Assembly: GCA_948502395.1 (NCBI GenBank)
Contig: CAOPES010000009.1
Coordinates: 1-64,000, forward strand
From: an uncultured Clostridia bacterium
GTDB lineage: Bacteria > Bacillota > Clostridia > TANB77 > CAG-508
Length of the DNA: 64,000 bases
Direction: 5' to 3'
This document shows positions 36,379-45,286 of the stretch, in pieces. The position numbers were made by a program, and so were the translations under genes. The notes beneath the pieces were generated by a model, which did not search any database, had not been told where the DNA came from, and worked only from the letters and a program-made list of their open reading frames with translations. Position 1 is the first letter of the stretch. Each line of letters opens with the position of its first letter.

Positions 36379-37616
36379 GTCTTTTTTAAAGTTAATACAC
36401 CAATATTATCTTTAAACATTGTCTTTATCTCTTCCTTTTTAATTTTTCCTTTTAAAAAATTCTCAAATATTTGTAAGAATATTCTTGTATCTATTATTAG
36501 CGTATTATTAGCTTTAGCTATCTTTTCTATTCTTTCCTTTATCTCAGATCTTTCATCTATCCTTTTATTTCTTTCATATGCCACTACAAATAAACATTTA
36601 GCATTTTCAACAATATTTTGTTCTTCCAACTTATCTTGATAAATTATTAGATGATTATAAGCATCAGAAATATTATTTCCTGAAATTTCTTTATTTAATC
36701 CTTTTGTTTCAATAACAAAGGTGACATCTTCTAACTTTATTAAGCCATCTTCTTCATACACATCTTCAAAATCTGACATATCGTATTCAAATATTTCTGA
36801 AAGCATTTTGTTTACTTGGTCTGAAAGTACTTCTCCACTTTCATATAAGATAGACTTGTATTCTAAGTTTTTATTTAAAGTCTCTTCAATAGCTTTCTTT
36901 TCTTCTTTAATTTTATCTATTTGTCTGTCAATTTCCGCAATATCTTCCTCACATTTTTTATCTGTATAAAATTCTATTTCTTTTATCCAATCTGGTGCTT
37001 CTGTTTTTTTATCAAAACAGCTTGGAAATACAATTTTTAACAAGTCAATCATATTCTCTTCATTTTCTATTTCCAATGTTGTTATTATTGCCTTACCATT
37101 CTTTATAGCCACAATATCATTTTTATTTTCTGCTGTCAAAACTATATCTTCGTCGGATACACTAATAAAACTAAAATCTGCGGAGATTCTTTCTCTATTT
37201 ATATTGGTATAGTTTCTCCCAAAATCAATTCTTACTTGGTTCATGGAAATCAAATTAGAGTTTATTATTCCAATAAAATCATATCTCATATCCTTTATTT
37301 TTATATTTTTCATGTATTTTTTCCACTTTCCATCATAAGCATAATAATAGTAAAAATTTATATTTTGTGGAAATAAAATAATTATTTTACTATTTTTACT
37401 CTTTCTAATTGCCGCACTAATACTTAAAAAATCCCTATATTTATTTATACATTTAAATGAATTCTCTTTGTTATACCATAATCCGTTTCCTGATATATCA
37501 ATAACTGTAATATCATAATTATCAAATGATTGAAAACAATCTATTTCAGATATTGTAAAATTCTTTTTTGAATAATCTTTGTATTTGCTTGTATCATTAC
37601 TAATTATTTGTATCAT
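36375..37616 (-). CDS. Hypothetical nuclease-like protein
   Basis: 413 residues. Middle coiled coil (EIDRQIDKIKEEKKAIEETL, ~225-250). The C-terminal part has a restriction-endonuclease-like pattern: YEEDGLIKLEDVTFVIETKG (Asp...Glu-x-Lys), then NHLIIYQDKLEEQ and LFVVAYERNKRIDERSE. The EDVTFVIETKG segment resembles the catalytic D-x(n)-ExK of PD-(D/E)xK nucleases; not proven. The N-terminal half has no match I know. It starts three bases after the preceding small gene and uses a GGAGG within that gene's end, so they are co-expressed. Confidence 0.65.
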   Translation of the reverse strand: MIQIISNDTSKYKDYSKKNFTISEIDCFQSFDNYDITVIDISGNGLWYNKENSFKCINKYRDFLSISAAIRKSKNSKIIILFPQNINFYYYYAYDGKWKKYMKNIKIKDMRYDFIGIINSNLISMNQVRIDFGRNYTNINRERISADFSFISVSDEDIVLTAENKNDIVAIKNGKAIITTLEIENEENMIDLLKIVFPSCFDKKTEAPDWIKEIEFYTDKKCEEDIAEIDRQIDKIKEEKKAIEETLNKNLEYKSILYESGEVLSDQVNKMLSEIFEYDMSDFEDVYEEDGLIKLEDVTFVIETKGLNKEISGNNISDAYNHLIIYQDKLEEQNIVENAKCLFVVAYERNKRIDERSEIKERIEKIAKANNTLIIDTRIFLQIFENFLKGKIKKEEIKTMFKDNIGVLTLKKT

Positions 37617-37619
37617 TGC

Positions 37620-37916
37620 TTATTCCTCCTTATTATTTTCCCTTAATTTCTTTGTAGCTTGGTCCTTTAATTTTTTTGTTTTCCCATCAGCAGCCTTCAT
37701 CTTCAACTGCACGATATTTTCGTGCAATTGACTGCCTTCTTGTTTTAATTTTCTTTTCAAATCACTCCAATAGTTTCTTGGAATATTACTATTAGTCAAA
37801 GCTCCAACAACATCAACAACACTAAAAGAGTATTCTTCTTTTTCACTATCCCAAACACTTCTTATTTCGTTATCTTCAAAAAGATTAGAAATCGTTTTTA
37901 ATCTATTGTTTTCCAT
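37620..37916 (-). CDS. Truncated BRO-N/DinD-like protein
   Basis: 98 residues. SVVDVVGALTNSNIPRNYWS, DLKRKLKQEGSQLHENIVQL and KMKAADGKT match the N-terminal domain of the DNA-damage-inducible D/BRO-N antirepressor type. Full-length relatives continue with a (T)DVADTE segment and more than 150 further residues; here the sequence turns into a Lys-rich tail (KKLKDQATKKLRENNKEE) and ends. It is therefore probably shortened, perhaps a relic of a phage or plasmid module. It pairs with the nuclease-like gene. Confidence 0.7.
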   Translation of the reverse strand: MENNRLKTISNLFEDNEIRSVWDSEKEEYSFSVVDVVGALTNSNIPRNYWSDLKRKLKQEGSQLHENIVQLKMKAADGKTKKLKDQATKKLRENNKEE

Positions 37917-38007
37917 TTAGGCATCATTCCTTTATAAATTTATTGTCACCCATAAATTATACTAAAAATATACATTTTTTTCAATAAAAAAACTTCTAAA
38001 CTGCATA

Positions 38008-38040
38008 AAAGCGATAAAACTTTTTCAGTCTTATCGCTTT
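38008..38040 (-). terminator. Terminator after the zinc-finger gene
   Basis: AAAGCGATAA (38008-38017) and TTATCGCTTT (38031-38040), a perfect 10-bp stem; minus-strand reading continues TTTTATG. The remaining 37917-38142 holds only the type D repeat. Confidence 0.65.
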
Positions 38041-38089
38041 CATATTTTTAACTTTATTAAACTATTACGAAATTATAATTCGAAAACAA

Positions 38090-38143
38090 GATGTGTCCCA
38101 AAATGGACAAAATGTCCAAAAGGAAACGTCCCTAATGGACATT
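38090..38143. repeat. REP-like palindrome, type D
   Basis: ATGTGTCCCAAAATGGACAA, AATGTCCAAAAGGAAACGTC, CCTAATGGACAT. It touches the stop of the gene at 38143-38616. Confidence 0.75.
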
Positions 38144-38616
38144 TACATATCGTCATCTTCGTCATTGTCTTCGCAACCATGACAACCGTGGCAACTTCCA
38201 TTACAGCCATCATGTTCAGGTTCATCATCTACATTTCCTGTCCAGTCAAGCTCTATTACATTATTGCATTCTGGGCATTCCACTTCTGTTTTATTTTCAT
38301 CCACATCAATAATAAATTCATTTTCACAATATGGACAAACTATTTCAAAGTCAAAACCTTCTTCTGCATATATATCTTTTTCAATATTGTCTATTATGCC
38401 TTGCATTTTTGACATTTTTTCTTCTATTTCATTTTGTCTTTCTTCTAATTGTTCTATTTCTTCTTTTCTGTAATTTGCTATATCATCTACTTTTTCTACG
38501 ATTACATCTACAAAACTTGAAAGTCTTTTTTTGATGTATTCTAAATCTTCTTTATTTTTTATATTTTTTTCAATGTCATCTAAAAAACTTTTGTATTCGT
38601 TTTTTATACTTCCCAT
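38143..38616 (-). CDS. Coiled-coil zinc-ribbon protein (CD1247-like)
   Basis: 157 residues. N-terminal helical part (~1-85) rich in Glu/Lys with coiled-coil spacing; then VCPYCENEFIIDVDENKTE and VECPECNNVIELDW, a four-cysteine zinc ribbon; then an acidic, Cys/His-rich end (HDGCNGSCHGCHGCEDNDED). It fits the clostridial CD1247-type annotation, function unknown. It lies directly downstream of efp. Confidence 0.75.
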   Translation of the reverse strand: MGSIKNEYKSFLDDIEKNIKNKEDLEYIKKRLSSFVDVIVEKVDDIANYRKEEIEQLEERQNEIEEKMSKMQGIIDNIEKDIYAEEGFDFEIVCPYCENEFIIDVDENKTEVECPECNNVIELDWTGNVDDEPEHDGCNGSCHGCHGCEDNDEDDDM

Positions 38617-38632
38617 TCGTCAATCACCTTTC

Positions 38633-39199
38633 TTAAACTCTTTCCATGTATTCGCATGTTCTTGTGTCTATTTTTAATATATCACCGATATTTACGAATA
38701 ATGGTACTTGGATTTCTAAACCTGTTTCTAGTTTTGCTGGTTTTCCTGATGTTGTTGTTGTATTTCCACTAAATCCCGGTTCAGTGTATGTAACTTCTAA
38801 TTCAACAAATGTAGGTGGTTCTACTGCAAATGTATTTCCTTTATATGATAATATTGTTACTTCCATATTTTCTTTTAAGTATTTTAAGCAATCCCCTAAT
38901 TGTTCTTTGTTTAGTGGCATTTGGTCATATGTTTCATTATCCATAAAGTAATATAAATCTCCGTCATTATATAAGTATTGCATTACTTTCTTTTCGATTT
39001 CTGCTGCTGGATATTTGTCTGATGGATTGAATGTTTTTTCTAATGTTGCTCCAGTAATAACGTTTTTTAATTTTGTTCTTACAAATGCTGACCCCTTTCC
39101 TGGTTTAACATGTTGAAATTCTACTATTCTATATACATTTCCCTCCATTTCAAATGTTGTTCCATTTCTAAAATCTCCTGCTGAGTATACTGATGCCAT
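38633..39199 (-). CDS. efp: Elongation factor P
   Basis: 188 residues, three-domain EF-P. N-terminal KOW region with the conserved modification loop HVKPGKGSAFVRTKLKN; middle EKKVMQYLYNDGDLYYFMDN; OB region FVELEVTYTEPGF and LEIQVPLFVNIGDILKIDTR. Rescues ribosomes stalled at polyproline. The ATG at 39199 has AAAGGAG. The next gene upstream is the Xaa-Pro peptidase, the usual Bacillota neighbour. Confidence 0.95.
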   Translation of the reverse strand: MASVYSAGDFRNGTTFEMEGNVYRIVEFQHVKPGKGSAFVRTKLKNVITGATLEKTFNPSDKYPAAEIEKKVMQYLYNDGDLYYFMDNETYDQMPLNKEQLGDCLKYLKENMEVTILSYKGNTFAVEPPTFVELEVTYTEPGFSGNTTTTSGKPAKLETGLEIQVPLFVNIGDILKIDTRTCEYMERV

Positions 39200-39324
39200 A
39201 TTTATTTCTCCTTTCAATTTTTATCTCTTTTTATTATTAACTTTAACTATTTTACTACATATTTCCAGAAAAATCAAGTATTATAAATCTATATCTTTAC
39301 TTAAAAGTGAAGTTATATATTTTT

Positions 39325-40383
39325 TTATATTATAATATAATTTTTCTCAGATTTAGTCAAACTTATACAACCAAATTTTGTAATTTGAACCGTATCCTCA
39401 ATACGAACCCCAAACTTACCAGGAATATAAATACCCGGTTCGTCAGTAACCACCATATTCTCTCTAAGTTGAGCATCAGAGCGATAACTAACATAAGGAG
39501 CCTCATGAATTTCCATACCAAGGCCATGACCCAAACTATGAATTAAGCTATGACCATTCAACTTAAAATCATTTTCAACCATTTTAGTTAGTAACCTAGT
39601 ACTTGAACCATCCTTCATTTCATCCAAAGTTTGAACTTGATTTTTCAAAACCAAATCATACACAGGTTTTATCATCTCTGGCACACTACCAACAAAAAAT
39701 GTTCTTGTCATATCAGAGCAATATCCATTTACCTTACAGCCCATATCTATTGTTATAATATCCTGCTCCTGTATTTTTCTGTCAGTTGGCACTGCGTGTG
39801 GTTTTGATGTATTTTCTCCTGATGCAACAATTGTATCAAAGGCTAAGCCGTCTGTCCTTCTTTTAAAATATTCTTCTATTTCTTCCGCAATTTGCTTTTC
39901 TGTCATTCCTGGTCTTACATATGACAAAATATAGCTAAAGCAATCGTCTGTTATCTCACAAGCTTTTTGTATATTGCTTATTTCTTCTTTGTCCTTTATC
40001 ATCCTTTGCTTTTCTATTATATGCTCTGTTTCTACCAAATTATTAATTTTATATTTTCTTATCAATTCTTTATATCCTGCATATGTCACATAGTTTTCTT
40101 CAAATCCTACATTTTCACAAAACATAAAGAAATTTTCATAATCATCTTTCGAAACACTATTTATATCATTTACAATTATTTCATCATATAGTGTTAATGT
40201 ACTATGCACATATTCTATATATCTTCCGTCTGTTATATATATGTTTTCTTTTCTAGTAAGCAGTAAAACTCCTTCTGCTTCAATATTTGTTAGGTATTTA
40301 ATATTTACTGGGTTTGAAATTATTAGTCCTTGCAAGTCTAAGCTCGACATTGTATTCCTTAGCCATTGTAATTTGGGATTCAT
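39325..40383 (-). CDS. pepP: Xaa-Pro aminopeptidase (M24 family)
   Basis: 352 residues. Creatinase-like N-terminal domain, then the M24 metal site: FDTIVASGENTSKPHAVPTD, DIITIDMGCKVNGYCSDMTR (two Asp), LIHSLGHGLGMEIHEAPYVS (His) and VVTDEPGIYIPGKFGVRIED (two Glu). Cleaves N-terminal residues before proline. Next to efp. GAGAGGA precedes the ATG. Could equally be called PepQ-like. Confidence 0.9.
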   Translation of the reverse strand: MNPKLQWLRNTMSSLDLQGLIISNPVNIKYLTNIEAEGVLLLTRKENIYITDGRYIEYVHSTLTLYDEIIVNDINSVSKDDYENFFMFCENVGFEENYVTYAGYKELIRKYKINNLVETEHIIEKQRMIKDKEEISNIQKACEITDDCFSYILSYVRPGMTEKQIAEEIEEYFKRRTDGLAFDTIVASGENTSKPHAVPTDRKIQEQDIITIDMGCKVNGYCSDMTRTFFVGSVPEMIKPVYDLVLKNQVQTLDEMKDGSSTRLLTKMVENDFKLNGHSLIHSLGHGLGMEIHEAPYVSYRSDAQLRENMVVTDEPGIYIPGKFGVRIEDTVQITKFGCISLTKSEKNYIII

Positions 40384-40419
40384 TTAAACCATCCTCTCAA
40401 TTTTTATTTATTCCATATT

Positions 40420-41172
40420 TTACGCTTTGTACAATCCTAATGTAAATATTTGCATTAGCACTAGTTTTATTTGTTCAAAAGGTATATACATACTAACAAA
40501 TGTAGCTATTACTATAAATGGTCCAAAAGGTATGTATTCATCTGTTTTCTTTATTTTTGATATTAATAAAAATATGCTAAGTATTGCTCCTATTAAGAAT
40601 GATACCAATGTAATTATTATAATATTTTGAAATCCAAAGAATAATCCCAATGCTCCCATTAGCTTAACATCACCAAATCCCATGGCTTCTTTCCCATAGA
40701 ATAGTCCACCAACTAACGTTATTAATAAGAATATTCCGCCACCTGTTAACATTCCAAGTAACATATTAATTGTTATTGCTACATTTGATAGTCCATATAA
40801 AAATGCAAAAATTATTCCTACTTCAAATATTGTTAAGTTAAGTCTATTTGGTATAATTTGTAGTTTGTAATCTATTACAAATGCAGATAAAAGCATTGGT
40901 GTTAAAATTAGATATTTTATTAAATCTAAATTTCCTACTATTGTGTTATGTATTCCAAATTTATATACTAATGTAACATATATAATTGCTGTTATTAGCA
41001 TTAAGATATAATTTGGTTTGAAATTCATCTTTCTTTCTGTAAAAAATTCTTTTGAAAATACTTTTTTATAGTCTGGCAACCTTACATTTAACCAAGCTAC
41101 AAGCTCTCCCATAAATAATCCAACTATTGCTGCTACTACATAGTACGCAATATGTACATCATTAAAATACAT
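40420..41172 (-). CDS. Prepilin peptidase (A24)
   Basis: 250 residues, about eight hydrophobic helices. Catalytic Asp in AFVIDYKLQIIPNRLN and the GxGD motif in EAMGFGDVKLMGALGLFFG; N-terminal loop shows the peptidase form WLNVRLPDY but no CxxC zinc pair. Cleaves prepilin leaders on the cytoplasmic side. It likely processes the pilin-like proteins at 204, 41797 and 50104 in this window. Confidence 0.9.
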   Translation of the reverse strand: MYFNDVHIAYYVVAAIVGLFMGELVAWLNVRLPDYKKVFSKEFFTERKMNFKPNYILMLITAIIYVTLVYKFGIHNTIVGNLDLIKYLILTPMLLSAFVIDYKLQIIPNRLNLTIFEVGIIFAFLYGLSNVAITINMLLGMLTGGGIFLLITLVGGLFYGKEAMGFGDVKLMGALGLFFGFQNIIIITLVSFLIGAILSIFLLISKIKKTDEYIPFGPFIVIATFVSMYIPFEQIKLVLMQIFTLGLYKA

Positions 41173-41197
41173 CTTTTATTTCTCCTTTTTTCTACTG

Positions 41198-41250
41198 TGT
41201 CCATTGGGGACGTTTCCTTTTGGACATTTTGTCCATTTTGGGACACATCT
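41198..41250. repeat. REP-like palindrome, type D
   Basis: TGTCCATTGGGGACGTTTCC then TTTTGGACATTTTGTCCATT then TTGGGACACA. Inverse orientation to the copies at 13776 and 38090. Confidence 0.75.
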
Positions 41251-41257
41251 TTGCTTC

Positions 41258-41743
41258 TTATTTAGTCAGTTTCCTTTTTATTCGATTTTCTATTGGTCTC
41301 TTCCATGCTGTGTACCAATAGTCCTTTTCTTTTATTGGGTCTACCAGTATTGTGAACATTTTGCTTCTATTTCCACCAATAACGTCTGTGAATATTTGGT
41401 CTCCTACTACTCCTATGTTTTCAGGGTTTTCTTTTAATTGTTTTTGTACTTTTTTAAATCCTGATTTTAGTGGTTTTTTTGCAAAGTTTATATATGGTAT
41501 TCCTAGTTTTGTTGATACTTTTTCTACTTTTTCTTTATTGTTTGAATTTGATAATATATATAATTTAGTTCCTTGTCCTTGTAGATTTTTTGCCCACATT
41601 TCAACATCTTTTGATAAGTTTTGGTCATAGTCTATTAATGTGTTGTCAACATCTAATATCAATGCTTTTATGTTGTTTTTTTGCAAAAATTCTATTGTTA
41701 TGTCTTCTACTTTTTCTAAGTAAGCTCTTGGTTTTATAAACAT
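41258..41743 (-). CDS. yqeG: YqeG-type HAD phosphatase
   Basis: 161 residues. HAD motif I ALILDVDNTLIDYDQ, motif II LYILSNSNNKEKVEKVSTKL, motif III KPLKSGFKKV and the metal Asp in IGVVGDQIFTDVIGGNRS. YqeG-type enzymes in Bacillota include phosphatidylglycerophosphate phosphatases; substrate not certain here. The start at 41743 with ACGGAGGAAG is better than the ATG at 41797, which touches the neighbouring gene. Confidence 0.88.
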   Translation of the reverse strand: MFIKPRAYLEKVEDITIEFLQKNNIKALILDVDNTLIDYDQNLSKDVEMWAKNLQGQGTKLYILSNSNNKEKVEKVSTKLGIPYINFAKKPLKSGFKKVQKQLKENPENIGVVGDQIFTDVIGGNRSKMFTILVDPIKEKDYWYTAWKRPIENRIKRKLTK

Positions 41744-41796
41744 TTCTTCCTCCGTTTTGCCAATTTGCCAAAATGGGAATATTCCCGTAATTGACA

Positions 41797-43290
41797 TTAT
41801 ATTTCTAAAATGTATGGTTCTTCACTTGTTCCTTTTCCGCCTGATACTTTTACTTCTGGTTTTAATGTAGATACTGTACGAATTCCCCAAGAATAGCTAC
41901 GTGTGCTCATCGAAGCACTTGATACGACATAGCATATATTTCTATCATTTATTTCTCCTGTGTTCTCCCATATATTGTATACAATAAAGTATATTGCTGT
42001 TGTAGTATTTTCTGGACTTTGAATCCATACTCCACGTGATGCTAACCAATAAGTTTGATTATTCTCTGCTTTTGATATTTCTAGTTTTTTCATCTGCTCA
42101 TAGTCTATTTCTCTATTAGTATCTCCGTCTTTTAATGTGTTATTATAATTACTCATATGTGGATATTTGCTTGGTGCCACATACATATTAGTGCTTTCTG
42201 AATAAGGCTTGTCTGGAACACTACCTACACATCTTATACTACTTTCATATTTTGTATTTAAATATTTTTGTGCTTCATCATTTAATCTTTTTATTGCATT
42301 ATTGTATGAATTTTTCGTTGTAGTTGCCACTGCATTATTATATGCTAAACCATCTCGTGCAGCTCCTGTTCCATTTCCTATTTCCACTTTCGCTGTTGTT
42401 GGATTTGGTGTTATAGTTTGTATTCCATAATTTGTTCCATTTTGTATATCGTATTTTTTATCATATAATACAATATTTTTATCTGTTTTATCTATATATT
42501 TTACATAGTCGCCAGCTTTAAGTCTTGTACTTGCCAATGTTGTTGCTTTAATTGACACTTCTTCTGATTGTATGTCCCCGTTTACTAATTTTATTTTATA
42601 TTCGCCAATTTCTGGTAATGAAAAATATCCTTGACGCCCAACTCTCCAATCATTTGAATTTGCCTTTTTGTAGTACACATCCCATTTTTCTATATCACCA
42701 GCATATTGAACATTTATTATATTTACTTGCCATTGTTCATTCTCTATTGTTTCTTTTATTGTTACATCAAATGTTGGCTTGTTACTGCTTTCTTGCCCTT
42801 TATACTCTACATTATATAGGTTATTTGGCAATTGTTCTAAAACATATACTTTTTGATTTTGATATCTTACACCTTCTAAGCTTATTACTTTTCTTTTTTC
42901 TAAATTTATAAATACTGATTGTTTTACACCTTCTATGTTCAAATTATCCATTAATTGCTGTTCTGAAAAAAATTTATAACCTGCTATGCTTCCAGCATCA
43001 TCACTATATCCATAATCTTTAACTATTTTAAGTCTTTCAACTAATTCGTTATAACGTGCTGACCCTGTTTGTATGCTTTCGCCTTCTGTTTCGTCAAAGC
43101 TTTGCTTTTGACTTCTTATCTTATCTACATTTGTTTGTAGTATTTTTAATTCTGTTGTGAATGCTGTTACATTTGATGATTTTACTACTTCAATTCCTGA
43201 GTATGTTGCTATTGATGCTAGTATCAATAATATTATTACTGTTATTACAAGTGATATTAATGTTATTCCTGATGTTTTCTTATTTTTCAT
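41797..43290 (-). CDS. Pilin-like surface protein with WLASR...GIRTV-type C-terminus
   Basis: 497 residues. Leader with KTSG then ITLISLVITVIILLILASIA, again with Ser rather than Glu at position 5. The middle (~150-250) looks like a beta-sandwich; the C-terminus has NQTYWLASRGVW, IWENTGEINDRNICYVVS, YSWGIRTVSTLKPEV and GTSEEPYILEI, an ending common in clostridial extracellular proteins with lectin-like folds. Probably processed by the neighbouring peptidase. No GC-rich variable tail is apparent. Function unknown. Confidence 0.75.
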   Translation of the reverse strand: MKNKKTSGITLISLVITVIILLILASIATYSGIEVVKSSNVTAFTTELKILQTNVDKIRSQKQSFDETEGESIQTGSARYNELVERLKIVKDYGYSDDAGSIAGYKFFSEQQLMDNLNIEGVKQSVFINLEKRKVISLEGVRYQNQKVYVLEQLPNNLYNVEYKGQESSNKPTFDVTIKETIENEQWQVNIINVQYAGDIEKWDVYYKKANSNDWRVGRQGYFSLPEIGEYKIKLVNGDIQSEEVSIKATTLASTRLKAGDYVKYIDKTDKNIVLYDKKYDIQNGTNYGIQTITPNPTTAKVEIGNGTGAARDGLAYNNAVATTTKNSYNNAIKRLNDEAQKYLNTKYESSIRCVGSVPDKPYSESTNMYVAPSKYPHMSNYNNTLKDGDTNREIDYEQMKKLEISKAENNQTYWLASRGVWIQSPENTTTAIYFIVYNIWENTGEINDRNICYVVSSASMSTRSYSWGIRTVSTLKPEVKVSGGKGTSEEPYILEI

Positions 43291-43438
43291 TTTATACCTA
43301 CCTTTTATTTCTTTTGTTGTATGTTGGATTTTATTTTGACATTTTTATTATACTATAAATTAAAAAAAAAGCAAGAATTTTCATTTAATTTATAAGTTAC
43401 TATTCAAACAATTTAATTAAATGTTCTTGCTCAATATT

Positions 43439-44131
43439 TTATTTACAAAATCTGTGTTTTCCAATCGTTACAGTCATAGGTCTTGACCATATCCATTTAT
43501 TTGTCGCAGTAGCTGGATTAAAATAATATATAGCCCCATATGTTGGGTCCCAACCATTAAGTGCATCTTGTGCCGCTTTTTTAGCAGTACTATTTGGTGT
43601 TAAGTTTATTTGTCCATCTGATACAACATCAAATGCGCCACTTTGATAAATTACACCTGATATTGAATTTGGAAACGAGCTACTTCTTACTCTATTCATT
43701 ACAACAGCACCAACTGCTACTTGACCAGTATATGGCTCTCCCCTTGCTTCTCCATAAATCAGCCTTGCAAGCAAATTCACATTACTAGAATTGCTAGTAG
43801 ATCCACTTGAAGACGAACTGCTCGAACTAAAAATTCCCATTGCCTTTAATGTTGCTGGACCTGCTATTCCGTCTTGTGTTAATCCATTTTTTCTTTGAAA
43901 ATATTTTACTGCATTTAGTGTTTGTGTTCCATAAATTCCGTCTACATTTCCATTATAATATCCCCAACGTTTTAGTTTTGTTTGTATTTGCCTTACTTCA
44001 TCTCCCCTAGAACCATATTTTGATAATGCTTCTACTGAGCTGTTTTCTGATACTGCTATAAATGTTAGCATACCTATTCCTATTAAACTAATTATAAATG
44101 TTATAATTATTCTTTTTTTATTCTTTAACAT
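43439..44131 (-). CDS. sleB: Spore cortex-lytic enzyme SleB
   Basis: 230 residues. N-terminal hydrophobic signal, a peptidoglycan-binding repeat (GSRGDEVRQIQTKLKRWGYY, VDGIYGTQTLNAVKYFQRKN), a serine-rich linker, then the hydrolase domain: LIYGEARGEPYTGQVAVGAV with the catalytic Glu, NRVRSSSFPNSISGVIYQSG, YGAIYYFNPATATNKWIW and the GKHRFCK end. It degrades cortex during germination. Start ATG at 44131 with AGGTGG; a GTG nine bases up overlaps it. Confidence 0.92.
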   Translation of the reverse strand: MLKNKKRIIITFIISLIGIGMLTFIAVSENSSVEALSKYGSRGDEVRQIQTKLKRWGYYNGNVDGIYGTQTLNAVKYFQRKNGLTQDGIAGPATLKAMGIFSSSSSSSSGSTSNSSNVNLLARLIYGEARGEPYTGQVAVGAVVMNRVRSSSFPNSISGVIYQSGAFDVVSDGQINLTPNSTAKKAAQDALNGWDPTYGAIYYFNPATATNKWIWSRPMTVTIGKHRFCK

Positions 44132-44198
44132 AAAAACCACCTATATTAATAAAAATTTCCTTTTTCCTATTTTTATCATTTAAGTGGTTTTTTATACA

Positions 44199-45224
44199 TC
44201 AAGAACAATATCTACACAAAATAGCTTCCAAACCGACTTGTAAATCAATCAATCCATTCTTATAATTAAAGTCCAAATCTCGTAAACTTTGTAAAATGCC
44301 TTTAAGTTCACTCTCTTTGAAATACTTAGCTTGTGTCTTATATTTGTTCACCAAAAAAGTTTGATTAGGTTTTAAATTCAAGCTAGTAATAACATCTTTA
44401 TTATACTTCACTGACAATTTTGTAAAATACAATTTTTTAAAGTGATTATACAAGGTAATTAGAATTTTTTGCACTGGTTCTTTTGCAAATATCAAGTTTT
44501 TCAAGACTTCTAATGCTTTTGCTATGTCTTTTTTACCAAGTGTGTCTGTTAGGTCAAATATTACACTCTCTAATTTTTTTATAGTTAATTTGTCAATGTC
44601 TTCTCTTTTTATCGTTCCATTTGGTCCAACATATTCAATTAGCTTTCTAATTTCGTTTATTATGTCTTGCATATTCGTTCCGCAACATTCTATAAAATAT
44701 CTTAAAGTACTGTTGTCTATTTGTACTTTATATCCATTACATATTGCTTTTATTCTTGCTTCTATTTGTATTGCTTTTTGGAAGTCAAATTGACATACTA
44801 TACCTAATTTGTCTAGTGTTGTGTATAGTTCTTGTTTTTTATCTGCATCTTCTTCTACAAATACTAAAACTATACTTTCATTTATTATTTTGATGTTTTC
44901 TTGTATGTATTTGTTGATTTTTTCTTTTAGTTTTGCTGTTTCTGCGTTTTTTCTTTTTCCTTCTTTTTTTAGTATTCCTGTATTTCGTGCTATTATTAAT
45001 TTTTTTTCATATCCAAATGCAGGGGTTTCGATGTTTGCTATTAATTCACTTATATTGCTTTCGTCTATCAATATGTAGTTTATTCCTTTTATTGTCTCAC
45101 CAAACAATGATTTTATCTTTTTTAGTGTTGTTTCTAATAAAAATAATTCTTCTCCATATAGCAAGTATAAGCTTTTTAAATTTTGATTTTTTAGTTCTTT
45201 TTCTAAATTTTCTATTGTTACCAT
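44199..45224 (-). CDS. holA: DNA polymerase III subunit delta
   Basis: 341 residues. Opens SLYLLYGEELFLLETTLKKI; later GYEKKLIIARNTGILKK, LVFVEEDADKKQELYTTL and the C-terminal QSLRDLDFNYKNGLIDLQVG, the usual HolA ends. Subunit of the clamp loader. GGGGGCG upstream of the ATG. Follows the debranching gene after a hairpin. Confidence 0.9.
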   Translation of the reverse strand: MVTIENLEKELKNQNLKSLYLLYGEELFLLETTLKKIKSLFGETIKGINYILIDESNISELIANIETPAFGYEKKLIIARNTGILKKEGKRKNAETAKLKEKINKYIQENIKIINESIVLVFVEEDADKKQELYTTLDKLGIVCQFDFQKAIQIEARIKAICNGYKVQIDNSTLRYFIECCGTNMQDIINEIRKLIEYVGPNGTIKREDIDKLTIKKLESVIFDLTDTLGKKDIAKALEVLKNLIFAKEPVQKILITLYNHFKKLYFTKLSVKYNKDVITSLNLKPNQTFLVNKYKTQAKYFKESELKGILQSLRDLDFNYKNGLIDLQVGLEAILCRYCS

Positions 45225-45255
45225 TTTTCGCCCCCATATTTTACATTTTTTATTT

Positions 45256-45280
45256 AAGCGTCTAGATTTTCCAGACGCTT
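45256..45280. terminator. Hairpin terminator between holA and the debranching gene
   Basis: AAGCGTCT (45256-45263) pairs with AGACGCTT (45273-45280). It sits at the end of the debranching enzyme gene; the plus-strand side has the longer T-run. Confidence 0.6.
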
Positions 45281-45286
45281 ATTTTT

